Positions 17,756-25,856 of a stretch of DNA of 64,000 bases are shown here, piece by piece. The notes below the pieces were generated by a model. The model saw only the letters and a program-made list of their open reading frames with translations, ran no database searches and was not told the DNA's origin. Position 1 is the first letter of the stretch. Every line of letters begins with the position of its first letter. Source of the stretch: Micromonospora sp. WMMA1363 (GTDB lineage Bacteria; Actinomycetota; Actinomycetes; Mycobacteriales; Micromonosporaceae); contig NZ_JAUALB010000001.1 in NCBI RefSeq assembly GCF_030345795.1, positions 2,351,001-2,415,000 of the forward strand, given 5' to 3'. The position numbers and the translations under genes are program-made.

Positions 17756-18568
17756 GTGTCAGCGGGTGGGTCCCGCCGGGGACGGCGGGACAACGGGCTC
17801 GACGCGACCGAGTACGCGGTCGCCGGTGACGTGGATCCCCGGGTCGGCGAACACCTACTCGACGTGCTGGCCGCCGGAGGCATCGCCGCCTACCTGCAAC
17901 CCTCCGCCGATCTGAACCCGGTCACCCGCACCACCACCGTCCCGTCGCGACCGGTCGACCGGCTGTACGTCGACCGGTCGCACCTGACCACCGCCCGGGA
18001 CTACTTGACCCAGCTCGCCGACGAGAGCGCCGACCGCGCCCGGGACAACGAGCCCGACGTCGACGCCGAGTGGGCCCGCATCGTCGCCGGTTTCCACGCG
18101 ACCGCACCCGTCGGCGACAACCCGTGGCCCGCCGCCGAGGACGTGGACGACGCCCGGCCGGGCCGGGCCGGCACCGACCCCGGGCTGACCGTCACCGAGG
18201 TCCGGCCGCTGCCGTCCGCGGCCGACATCTCCGGGGTGACCGTCGGGCGGGGCCGGGACGATGAGCCTTCGCTGCTGGACGGGCTGGACACCTTCGGGGC
18301 GGACCTGCCCGACGAGGAGGACGACGAGCGGTACACCCCGCCCCCGCCCCCACCACTGCCCCGGATCTCCAAGTACGCCGCGGTCGGCACGCTCGCGATC
18401 GTGCTCGGCTTCGTGCTGTTCCTATTCCCCTCGGTGTTCCCGGCCGACCCGGGGATCGTCACCCTGCTCGGCTTCACCAGCATCCTGGCGGGCTTCGTCA
18501 CGCTGATCTGGCGATTGCGCCCCGGCGACCGCGACGACCACGACCCGGACGACGGCGCCGTCGTCTGA
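17756..18568 (+). CDS. Actinobacterial membrane protein with Asp/Pro-rich linker, function unknown
   Basis: This 270-aa protein starts at GTG 17756 behind an AGGAGG ribosome site. Residues about 17-85 (YAVAGDVDPRVGEHLLDVLAAGGIAAYLQP ... DRLYVDRSHLTTARDYLTQL) look like a small folded domain resembling the putative signal-transducing DUF2007-like folds; that likeness is only an impression. An acidic, Pro-rich linker follows (DLPDEEDDERYTPPPPPPLP). Two membrane segments then follow (AAVGTLAIVLGFVLFLFPSVF and GIVTLLGFTSILAGFVTLIW), with an acidic tail. No enzyme motif is visible. It stands 206 bp before otsA. Confidence 0.7.
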   Translation: MSAGGSRRGRRDNGLDATEYAVAGDVDPRVGEHLLDVLAAGGIAAYLQPSADLNPVTRTTTVPSRPVDRLYVDRSHLTTARDYLTQLADESADRARDNEPDVDAEWARIVAGFHATAPVGDNPWPAAEDVDDARPGRAGTDPGLTVTEVRPLPSAADISGVTVGRGRDDEPSLLDGLDTFGADLPDEEDDERYTPPPPPPLPRISKYAAVGTLAIVLGFVLFLFPSVFPADPGIVTLLGFTSILAGFVTLIWRLRPGDRDDHDPDDGAVV

Positions 18569-18773
18569 CCTGGTGACGCCGGCCGCCACGAGGCGCCTCG
18601 TCGGCCACTATCACTGAGGTCACGGCCCCGGACGACCACCCCCCGGCGGCGGGGTAACAGTGGTGTAACTTACGGTCAGTAGGAATACCGCTGTGGGTCA
18701 TGTCCCCTCCGCTGACTGCCGGTGGTTCCTCCCGTCACCGGCGGTCGCCTCCCGGCAGATCGGAACGCCCGAG

Positions 18774-20192
18774 ATGCGACAAAGTTCCCTGTTGGTGGTT
18801 GCCAACCGCCTCCCCATCGACGACAGTGTGGCGCCGGACGGTGCCTGCGAGTGGCGACGCAGCCCCGGCGGCCTGGTGAGCGCGCTGCACCCGCTGCTGC
18901 GGCACACACCCGCCACGTGGGTGGGCTGGGCCGGCGGCACCGGCCCGGCACCGGCCCTGCCCGACATCGACGGCGTACGCATGCACGCCGTACCCCTGAG
19001 CGCCGAGGACCTGCGCGATCACTACGAAGGCTTCGCCAACGCAACCCTGTGGCCGCTCTACCACGACGCGGTCGAGCAGCCGGAGTACCACCGCCGGTGG
19101 TGGGAGGCGTACCAGCGGGTCAACCGACGCTTCGCGGAGGCGACCGCCGAGGTGGCCGAGACCGACGCGGTGGTATGGGTGCAGGACTACCACCTCCAGC
19201 TCGTGCCCGGCCTGCTCCGGGCGCTGCGACCAGACCTGCGGATCGGCTTCTTCCTGCACGTCGCCTTCCCGCCACCGGAGCTGTTCATGCAACTCCCCCG
19301 TCGGGCCGAGTTGCTGCGCGGCATGCTCGGAGCCGATCTGGTCGGCTTCCAGCGGGCACAGGCCACGCACAACTTCGCCCAGCTCGCGGTGAAGGTACTC
19401 GGGCTGCCGGCCACCGACCGCCGGATCGCCGTCGACGACCGGATGGTGCGCATCGGCTCCTTTCCGGTCTCCATCGACACCGCCGAGATGGCCGCCCTGG
19501 CCACCCGGCCAGACGTCGCCGACCGGGCGAACCGGCTGCGCCGCGACCTCGGCAGCCCCGACCAGGTGATCCTCAGTGTCGACCGGATGGACTACACCAA
19601 GGGCATCGAGCAGCGGCTGAAGGCGTACAGCGAACTGATCGCCGACGGCCACGTCAAGATGCGGGACACGGTGCTGGTGCAGGTGGCGGTGCCAAGCCGG
19701 GAGCGGGTCGGGCAATACCAGATCCTCCGCGAACGCGTCGAACGCGAGGTCGGCCGGATCAACGGCGAGTTCGGCCGGGTCGGAGAACCGGCCATCCACT
19801 ACCTGACCCAGCCATTCGACCGCGCCGAGTTGGCGGCACTGTACCGGGTGGCCGACGTGATGGCGGTGACCCCGCTGCGCGACGGCATGAACCTCGTGGC
19901 CAAGGAGTACGTCGCCGCCCGGGCCGACGACACCGGGGCGCTGCTGCTGAGCGAATTCGCCGGTGCCGCCGCCGAGCTGTCCCAGGCGTACCTGGTGAAC
20001 CCGCACGACCTGGAAGGCCTCAAGCAGGGCCTGCTCGCGGCGCTGCGGGCCGGGCCCGACGACGTCCGCGACCGGATGCGAGCCATGCGAACGCACCTGC
20101 ACCGGCACGACATCCGCGCCTGGGCCCGCTCCTACCTCTCCGCGCTCGACGCGGACGGCTCGCTGGTCAGCCGGTTCAACGCCACCGGCTGA
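18774..20192 (+). CDS. otsA: Trehalose-6-phosphate synthase (GT20)
   Basis: This 472-aa glycosyltransferase joins NDP-glucose and glucose-6-phosphate to trehalose-6-phosphate. Visible features are the N-terminal VVANRLPI, WVGWAGGTG, WVQDYHLQLVPGLLRALRP, IGFFLHVAFPPPELFMQLP, LGADLVGFQ, VDRMDYTKGIEQRL (phosphate-binding region), and the C-terminal TPLRDGMNLVAKEYVAAR with the nucleotide-binding Glu. I chose ATG 18774 (MRQSSLLVVANRL), which matches the usual N-terminus; the frame extends 27 codons upstream to a GTG without motif support. No trehalose phosphatase lies next to it. It is convergent with the hydrolase gene, with only 12 bp between. Confidence 0.93.
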   Translation: MRQSSLLVVANRLPIDDSVAPDGACEWRRSPGGLVSALHPLLRHTPATWVGWAGGTGPAPALPDIDGVRMHAVPLSAEDLRDHYEGFANATLWPLYHDAVEQPEYHRRWWEAYQRVNRRFAEATAEVAETDAVVWVQDYHLQLVPGLLRALRPDLRIGFFLHVAFPPPELFMQLPRRAELLRGMLGADLVGFQRAQATHNFAQLAVKVLGLPATDRRIAVDDRMVRIGSFPVSIDTAEMAALATRPDVADRANRLRRDLGSPDQVILSVDRMDYTKGIEQRLKAYSELIADGHVKMRDTVLVQVAVPSRERVGQYQILRERVEREVGRINGEFGRVGEPAIHYLTQPFDRAELAALYRVADVMAVTPLRDGMNLVAKEYVAARADDTGALLLSEFAGAAAELSQAYLVNPHDLEGLKQGLLAALRAGPDDVRDRMRAMRTHLHRHDIRAWARSYLSALDADGSLVSRFNATG

Positions 20193-20204
20193 CGGACGCC
20201 ACGG

Positions 20205-21017
20205 TCAGCTCCGGCCGGGCTCCTTCTCCAACCAGTCCAGGATCGCGTCGACCGGCTCCCGCCACCGGGCATCGAGCATCAAGTCGTGGCCCATGCCGGG
20301 GAAGAGCAGCGGCGCGCAGCCGAACCGCCGGGCAGCCCGGGTGAGCGCCGCCGCCGGCACCACCCGGTCGTCCGGGCTGCCGAGCACCAGCACCGGCGGA
20401 TCGCCCACCGGCGGCTCGGGCTCCCGGCCCAGCAGCAGCTGCCACTGGGCACGCCGCCCGGCGCGACCGAGCCGGGCGGCGTACCGCCGGGCGTCCGCCT
20501 CGGGCAGCTCCGGGCTGAACAGTTGGGCGCGGCTCAGCCGCAACCGGCCGCCGGCCAGGACGGACAGCGTTCCGAACGGGTTACGGCGCACCGCGGTCGC
20601 CGCCGTGCCCCAGCCGCCAAGCACCGGCGCCACCAGCACGGCGGCCCGGGCCGGGTAGCGCGCCATGGCGTGCCCGACCACCAGGGCCCCGGCGCCGTGC
20701 CCCACCAGCACCGCCTGGCGCGGCAGGCCCGCCGCCACCTGAACGACGTCGTGGGCGTACGCCCGCAGCGTCGCCTCCGGCGCCGGGCCGCTGCCGCCGT
20801 GGCCGCGCAGGCTCACCGCGTACGCGGAGAAGCCGCGCGCGGCGGCGTGTCCCAGCCAGTGCTCGGCGAACGCCCACGCGCCGTGCCCGAAACCCGGCAC
20901 CAAGAGCAGTGGCGGGCGGCCCTGTTCGACCTCCGGCGTGGCGCTGACAACCTCACGGCGGACCGGGCGGACGGGCCGGGCCCACTCCCATCCCCGCATG
21001 ATCCGTAGCTGGGTCAC
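20205..21017 (-). CDS. Alpha/beta-hydrolase fold protein lacking the nucleophile serine
   Basis: This 270-aa protein starts at GTG 21017 with GGAGG four bases upstream. The fold is clear: LLLVPGFGHGAWAF, AYAVSLRGHGGSG, the nucleophile elbow, a cap region, LVLGSPDDRVVP (acid Asp) and FPGMGHDLML (His). At the elbow, however, the sequence is LVGHGAGALVVG: the GxSxG serine is a glycine (codon GGC). With Asp and His kept but Ser absent, ordinary esterase chemistry is not expected. It could be a non-hydrolytic or binding member of the family. Upstream, the 59-bp repeat array separates it from the monooxygenase on the same strand. Confidence 0.82.
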   Translation of the reverse strand: MTQLRIMRGWEWARPVRPVRREVVSATPEVEQGRPPLLLVPGFGHGAWAFAEHWLGHAAARGFSAYAVSLRGHGGSGPAPEATLRAYAHDVVQVAAGLPRQAVLVGHGAGALVVGHAMARYPARAAVLVAPVLGGWGTAATAVRRNPFGTLSVLAGGRLRLSRAQLFSPELPEADARRYAARLGRAGRRAQWQLLLGREPEPPVGDPPVLVLGSPDDRVVPAAALTRAARRFGCAPLLFPGMGHDLMLDARWREPVDAILDWLEKEPGRS

Positions 21018-21036
21018 CGCGCCTCCAATGCGTTCA

Positions 21037-21373
21037 CGACTGCGGGGCTCCGCTCCGCTGCACTCCTCGCGCTCACCGAACTGACCCTCCGCTCGCGACT
21101 GCGGGGCTCCGCTCCGCTGCACTCCTCGCGCTCACCGAACTGACCCTCCGCTCGCGACTGCGGGGCTCCGCTCCGCTGCACTCCTCGCGCTCACCGAACT
21201 GACCCTCCGCTCGCGACTGCGGGGCTCCGCTCCGCTGCACTCCTCGCGCTCACCGAACTGACCCTCCGCTCGCGACTGCGGGGCTCCGCTCCGCTGCACT
21301 CCTCGCGCTCACCGAACTGACCCTCCGCTCGCGACTGCGGGGCTCCGCTCCGCTGCACTCCTCGCGCTCACCG
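21037..21373 (-). repeat. Tandem 59-bp repeat, about 5.7 copies, between monooxygenase and hydrolase genes
   Basis: Read on the minus strand, each unit begins GTGAGCGCGAGGAGTGCAGC, continues through GAGCCCCGCAGTCGCGAG and ends GGTCAGTTCG. Apart from the partial end units the copies appear identical. The first unit supplies the TGA stop of the monooxygenase, and the last ends about 20 bp before the hydrolase start. There are no spacers, so it is not a CRISPR. The same unit type occurs at 55638-55757. Confidence 0.95.
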
Positions 21374-22777
21374 GGGCTTCTCCAGGTCGTGCAGGGCGCG
21401 CTGGACCGCGCGTAGGTAGTCGGCGTGGCCGACCTCGAACCAGTGCCGGCTGCTGTCCTTGACCGGCCCGGAGTAGCGCTCCCCGGCCCGCGCGCCGACG
21501 GTGGTGGCGAAGGCCGCCACGCGATCGGGTCGGGTCACGCGCAGCCGCAGCAGCCGGGCGAACAGCACCATCTGCCAGTGCGACAGGGGGAAGACGCCGG
21601 AATCCGGCTGCACCAGGCCGGCCACCGCGAGCGTCGGGTGACCCGGCGGGAAGGCGTTGAGCCACAACGTCGGCCGGCCGGTCCCGGCGTCGTCGCCGAG
21701 GATCCTGGGGTCGAGGAACTCGAAGCGCGGCAGGTATCCGGTGGCGAAGACGACCAGTTCGGGCTCGATCTCCCGGCCGTCGGCCAGCTCCACCCCGTAA
21801 GGGTGGAAACGGGCGACGTCGGCCACCGGGGTGATCCGGCCGTGGCCCACCTGATCCACGAGCTGACTGTTGGCGATCGGATGGGTCTCGTACACCCGGT
21901 GGTCGGGCTCGGGCAGCCCGAAGCGGGTGAGGTCGCCGACGGTCAGCCGCATCGTCAGGTGGTGGAGCCACTGACGGACCCGCCGCGGCACCCGCAACGC
22001 CAGCAGCGTGTCGTCGACCTGGTCGGCGGGGCGGCCGAAGACGTACTTCGGCGCGTACCAGTAGCCGCGGCGGGTGGAGTGCCAGCAGCGGGACGCCTGC
22101 TGGGCGGCCTCGACCGCGATGTCACAGCCGGTGTTGCCCGCGCCGACCACCAGGACCCGCTTGCCGCGCAGCTGCGCCGGGTCCTGGTAGGACGAGGCGT
22201 GCATGACCTCGCCACGGAACTCGGCGAGACCCTCGTAGCTCGACAGCTTCGGGGACCAGTTGTGGCCGTTTGCGACCACGACGGCCGCATACCGGGAGGT
22301 GCGTTCCGGACCGTAGCCGCCGGTGCTGCGGGTGGTGACGTCCCAGCGGTCCCCCGCCACCGGATCGACCCGCGCCACCTCGGTGCCGAACCAGATGTGC
22401 CGGCGCAGGTCGAAGTGGTCGGCGTACCGCTCGAGGTAGCCGAGCAACTGGCTGTGGTGCGGGTAGTCGGGCCAGTCGTCCGGCATCGGGAAGTCGGGGA
22501 ACTGGGTGAACGGCCGCGACGAGACCAGATGGGTGCTCGCGTACACCGGGCTGCGGTCGTGTCGCCAGTTCCAGGCACCGCCGACGCCGGTCTCCCGCTC
22601 GTAGCAGTCCACTCCGAACCCTTGCTCGGTGAGGTTCTTGATCGCGGTCAACCCGCTCGCGCCGGCGCCGATGACGCAGACCGTGTCACCCCGATCGGAG
22701 ACCGGGCGGCCGTCGCGCGTCCGGGCGGGGGCGCCCGACTCCGGGTCGGACCGGCCATGGTCGGTGGAGATGGACAC
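21368..22777 (-). CDS. Flavin-containing (class B) monooxygenase
   Basis: This 469-aa FAD and NADPH enzyme belongs to the class that N- or S-hydroxylates or carries out Baeyer-Villiger oxidation. The FAD motif is VCVIGAGASGLTAIKNL. The FMO signature FxGxxxHxxxY reads FRGEVMHASSY. The NADPH Rossmann motif is VLVVGAGNTGCDIAVEAA, and the ATGY-like motif is VVFATGYLP. GTG 22777 was chosen because AAGGAG lies at 22786-22791; longer starts lack support. Its TGA is the first triplet overlap of the 59-bp repeat. The substrate is unknown and no biosynthetic partners are adjacent. Confidence 0.88.
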   Translation of the reverse strand: MSISTDHGRSDPESGAPARTRDGRPVSDRGDTVCVIGAGASGLTAIKNLTEQGFGVDCYERETGVGGAWNWRHDRSPVYASTHLVSSRPFTQFPDFPMPDDWPDYPHHSQLLGYLERYADHFDLRRHIWFGTEVARVDPVAGDRWDVTTRSTGGYGPERTSRYAAVVVANGHNWSPKLSSYEGLAEFRGEVMHASSYQDPAQLRGKRVLVVGAGNTGCDIAVEAAQQASRCWHSTRRGYWYAPKYVFGRPADQVDDTLLALRVPRRVRQWLHHLTMRLTVGDLTRFGLPEPDHRVYETHPIANSQLVDQVGHGRITPVADVARFHPYGVELADGREIEPELVVFATGYLPRFEFLDPRILGDDAGTGRPTLWLNAFPPGHPTLAVAGLVQPDSGVFPLSHWQMVLFARLLRLRVTRPDRVAAFATTVGARAGERYSGPVKDSSRHWFEVGHADYLRAVQRALHDLEKPR

Positions 22778-22871
22778 CGAGGGATCTCCTTTGTGCGGCA
22801 CGGGCGCCGGGTCGCGCAGCATCCTGCCCGCATCGAGCGGTCCGTGTCCAGCCCCTGATCCAGCCACCCGA

Positions 22872-23582
22872 TCAGCCCGAGGCGGGCAGCTTCAGGTCGA
22901 CCAGCACCGGGAAGTGGTCGCTGGCACGGCGGGTCTGTGGGGTGTCCACCACGTCGTAGTCGACCACGGTGATCCGTGGGTCGACGAAGAGCGCGTCGAT
23001 CCGGCGGCGGGGGCTGGCGCAGGAGAAGGTGAGCCGGTCCGCCCGGTCCATCGCCAGCGCCGCGTCGGCGCGGCCGGCCGCCACGGTCGCCCAGGCAGGC
23101 CCGTCCGGCCCCTCGTTGAGGTCGGCACCGATGATCACGGGTGCGGTTGCCGCGGCCAGCCCGCGGGCGAACAGCGCGGCCTGCACCGGCCGCTCGGCCG
23201 GATCCGTGGACAGATGCGACCCGGCGACCGTGAACCGAGCCCCGTCACCCACCACACAGTCCGCGTACGCCGCGCCGCGCAGGTGCCGGCCGGGGGTGAG
23301 CGGGAACCGCTGGCACCGCAAGGCGGTCACCCCGACGCGGAGGCTGGTCAGCAGCAGATTGCCCAGGGCGGGCAGCCCACCGGCCGCGACCACCAGCCCG
23401 AACGACTCGGCGAGCGCCGCCGACCTCTGCCGCCAACGGAACCGGCGCGGCCCCTCCTGCACGATCACCACGTCCGGTGCGGTGGCGCGGACCACCGCCG
23501 CCAGCGCCGCGGTGTCGTCCCGCTGGCTGTGGATGTTGTATGACATGACGCGCAGCGGTACGCCGGCGCCCGGTGCCGCCAC
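22872..23582 (-). CDS. Endonuclease/exonuclease/phosphatase (EEP) family protein
   Basis: This 236-aa member of the metal-dependent phosphodiesterase superfamily has the full set of active-site motifs: VMSYNIHSQ (Asn), VIVQEGPRR (Glu), VAGSHLSTDP (His), IGADLNEGPDG (Asp, Asn) and RASDHFPVLVDL (Asp-His). There is no signal peptide, so it is cytoplasmic. The substrate could be nucleic acid, a phospholipid or an inositol phosphate. The likely start is GTG 23582, one base after the stop of the glucokinase gene; a TTG 18 bases upstream is also possible. It is probably co-transcribed with glucokinase. Confidence 0.8.
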   Translation of the reverse strand: MAAPGAGVPLRVMSYNIHSQRDDTAALAAVVRATAPDVVIVQEGPRRFRWRQRSAALAESFGLVVAAGGLPALGNLLLTSLRVGVTALRCQRFPLTPGRHLRGAAYADCVVGDGARFTVAGSHLSTDPAERPVQAALFARGLAAATAPVIIGADLNEGPDGPAWATVAAGRADAALAMDRADRLTFSCASPRRRIDALFVDPRITVVDYDVVDTPQTRRASDHFPVLVDLKLPASG

Positions 23583-23583
23583 G

Positions 23584-24531
23584 TCAGATCCGGCGGGCAA
23601 GGTCGGCGGCCCCGATGACGCCCGCGGTGTTACCCAGTTCGGCCGAACGGATCTCGGCCACCGGCAGCCGGCTACGCTGTGCGAGGGCTTCGGTGAAGGA
23701 GCGGCGGGTCGGGCCCATCAGCAGGTCGCCGGCGTCGATGACGCCGCCGCCGACGATCAGCACCTGCGGGTCGAGGATCTGCGCCAGGTCGGCGAGACTG
23801 GCGCCGAGCCAGCGGCCGACCTGGGCGAACGCCTCGGCGGAGACCGGGTCGCCGCCCTTCGCGGCGGCGGTCACCATCGGCCCGGTGATCGCCTCGGCCT
23901 CCCCGTCGGCCAGCTCCAGCAGGGCGCCGGCACGGTGCGGCTCCTGGCGGGCGGACGCCCGGGCGAAGCGGACCAGCGCGCTGCCGCTGGCGTACTGCTC
24001 GATGCAGCCCAACCGGCCGCAGCCACACCGGTGCCCGTCCGGCACGGTGAGCATGTGCCCCAGCTCGCCGGCGATGCCGTTCGCGCCACGGACCAGCTCG
24101 CCACCGAGGACGATGCCGCCCCCCACGCCGGTGCCGATGGTGAGCATCACCATCGAGTCGTCGGCGTCGCGCGCCGCGCCGTGCCGGAACTCGGCCCACG
24201 CGGCGACGTTGCCGTCGTTCTCGACGATCACCGGCAGGTTCACCGCCGCGCTGACGTAGTCACGCAGTGGCTCGTTGCGCCAGGCGAGGTTCGGCGCGAA
24301 GAGCACCGTGGAGCGGCCGGCGTTGATCCAGCCCGCCGCGCCGATGCCGACCGCCTCGATCGTCCGCCCGTTCGCCAGTTCGCCGACCACCTCGATGATG
24401 ACGTCCCGGGTCTTGCCGACATCCTCGGCGGGAGTGTCCCGTCGGACCTGAACGAGGACCCTGCCGGCACCATCCACGACGCCCCCGGCCACCTTCGTGC
24501 CACCGACGTCGACTCCGATGGTCAGCGTCAC
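23584..24531 (-). CDS. glk: ROK-family glucokinase
   Basis: This 315-aa sugar kinase makes glucose-6-phosphate with ATP. The phosphate-1 motif is IGVDVGGTKVAGGVVD. The sugar-binding and catalytic region is VENDGNVAAWAEF (catalytic Asp). The adenosine-side motif is LTIGTGVGGGIVLGG, and the ROK zinc motif is CGCGRLGCIEQYASGSAL. The start is GTG 24531 with GAGGGGAG eight bases upstream. The frame continues upstream for 200 codons but over a gene on the same strand, so the longer form is spurious. In other actinobacteria this type carries most glucose phosphorylation. Confidence 0.93.
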   Translation of the reverse strand: MTLTIGVDVGGTKVAGGVVDGAGRVLVQVRRDTPAEDVGKTRDVIIEVVGELANGRTIEAVGIGAAGWINAGRSTVLFAPNLAWRNEPLRDYVSAAVNLPVIVENDGNVAAWAEFRHGAARDADDSMVMLTIGTGVGGGIVLGGELVRGANGIAGELGHMLTVPDGHRCGCGRLGCIEQYASGSALVRFARASARQEPHRAGALLELADGEAEAITGPMVTAAAKGGDPVSAEAFAQVGRWLGASLADLAQILDPQVLIVGGGVIDAGDLLMGPTRRSFTEALAQRSRLPVAEIRSAELGNTAGVIGAADLARRI

Positions 24532-24592
24532 CGCTGCCGCTCCCCTCTGCTGTGCTGCCCCGGCCCCACCGGTGGGTGTCGGGAGGTACTGG

Positions 24593-25243
24593 TCAGACCC
24601 CCCGGGCGTCCTCGCCCGCCTCGGCGGGCGCCCGGGAGGCGGGCACCCCAACACGGTCGGTCTTCGCCCGCGTGGTCTCCAGCGTGGCCGGCCCGGCGAC
24701 GTCGGCGGGCGGTGCGACGGCCGGGACGACGGTCTCCCTCGCACGGGTGGCGGCGGACCAGACGTCCGCCTCGGGCGCTGGCGGAGAATCCTGCGCCTCG
24801 GGCACTGGCGGAGAACCCTGCCCGTTTCGGGTGGCCTCGCGCCACACGTGGTCCTCGGTCCGCTCGTCCCGGGTGGCGGACGCGGACGCGTCGGCCCGTT
24901 CGTGGGGCGGCTCGGCCGAGGCGAACGCTCGCAGCAGGCTGGCCACTCCGGCGGCCAGGTCGCCGGCGCCGGTGGCGAGCCGCTCGGCGAACTCCGGGCT
25001 CGGGTCCCGTAACGCGGCGATCGCGCGGCAGACCGGACAGATGCAACACTCGGCCGTACCGGTGGCCAAACCGCCCCCACCCGCCACGCTCGGGGCGGTG
25101 CTGTGACCGAGGACACTCGACACGATCCCACCGAGCGGGCCCCACGGCCCCGTCCCGTCACCGGCTGACCGCGCGGTGGCCAACAGGGTGGCGACCAGTC
25201 GTTCCGCCTCTTCCCGGGCCGAACCCGGATCCGTTGCCACCAT
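24593..25243 (-). CDS. Actinobacterial protein of unknown function, possibly DUF5304-like
   Basis: This 216-aa protein starts at ATG 25243 behind AGGAG. The N-terminal half (EEAERLVATLLATARSAG ... ECCICPVCRAIAALRDPSPEFAERLATGAGDLAAGVASLLRAF) contains a CCICPVC cysteine cluster that could bind metal, in a helical context. The rest is a disordered Pro/Ala/Thr-rich tail with repeated VPEAQDSPPAPEA. A gene of this kind between an SRPBCC protein and ROK glucokinase is a recurring actinobacterial arrangement; the DUF assignment is from memory of that context and is uncertain. Confidence 0.6.
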   Translation of the reverse strand: MVATDPGSAREEAERLVATLLATARSAGDGTGPWGPLGGIVSSVLGHSTAPSVAGGGGLATGTAECCICPVCRAIAALRDPSPEFAERLATGAGDLAAGVASLLRAFASAEPPHERADASASATRDERTEDHVWREATRNGQGSPPVPEAQDSPPAPEADVWSAATRARETVVPAVAPPADVAGPATLETTRAKTDRVGVPASRAPAEAGEDARGV

Positions 25244-25277
25244 GGTCGGCTCCTCTACCCGCGTGCCGCCAGCCGCG

Positions 25278-25730
25278 TCACTGCGCCGCACCGAGGGCTT
25301 CTACCCGGCGCTTGAGCTGCTTCAACGCGGCGTCCATGATCATTTTTTCGGCTTTGCGGCGGAACATCCCGAGCATTCCGACCGACAGCTCGACCTCCAG
25401 CGTGTAGGTCACCGTGGTCGTGCCATCGGCGTTACCCACGAGATCGTACGAGCCGCGCTGGGACCGCTGCATCTTCGACGGCGCCACCAGGTGCCACTCG
25501 ATGCGGGTTAGGCCCGCCGCGTACTCGTAGGCCAGCACATACTCGTCGACCAGCACGCTCGCGTCGATGGTGAACCGCACCTGGCTGGCGTAGCCGTTGT
25601 CGAACTCCTCGACCTCCACCCGCTGCACCGCGTCCGTCCACTCGGGGTAACGGGGAAAGTCGCAGATGACCGCAGCCACCCGCTCCGGTGGCGCACCGAT
25701 GATGATCGACTGGGTGGAGGAGTCCGCCAT
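25278..25730 (-). CDS. SRPBCC (START-like/polyketide cyclase) family protein
   Basis: This 150-aa protein forms one helix-grip domain: an N-terminal SIIIGAPPERVAAVICDFPRYPEWTDAV segment, then alternating strands, and a long C-terminal helix (RRKAEKMIMDAALKQLKRRVEAL). It resembles M. tuberculosis Rv2185c (TB16.3), which lies two genes from the fadD15 homologue, as this one lies next to fadD. The fold binds hydrophobic ligands, but the ligand is unknown. A G-rich ribosome site (GGGGGGAG on the minus strand) precedes the ATG. It is transcribed away from fadD. Confidence 0.85.
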   Translation of the reverse strand: MADSSTQSIIIGAPPERVAAVICDFPRYPEWTDAVQRVEVEEFDNGYASQVRFTIDASVLVDEYVLAYEYAAGLTRIEWHLVAPSKMQRSQRGSYDLVGNADGTTTVTYTLEVELSVGMLGMFRRKAEKMIMDAALKQLKRRVEALGAAQ

Positions 25731-25856
25731 GGGGGGAGGTTACCGGCCCGCGACCGAACCTGCCCGTGCCACCCTCCCGGCTGGCCGGGTAGGTTTCGAC
25801 AGAGCCGACCCGAGGTGGCGGCCGGCCCGGCCCGCGAGAGCACGAGGAGAGTGCAG

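Noticed and set aside
21037..21373. CRISPR array
   Set aside because: The units follow one another directly with no variable spacers and are 59 bp long; there are no cas genes.
23584..25161. 525-codon form of the glucokinase
   Set aside because: The N-terminal 210 codons lie over another gene on the same strand and are Arg/Pro-rich; GTG 24531 has a ribosome site and matches the family N-terminus.
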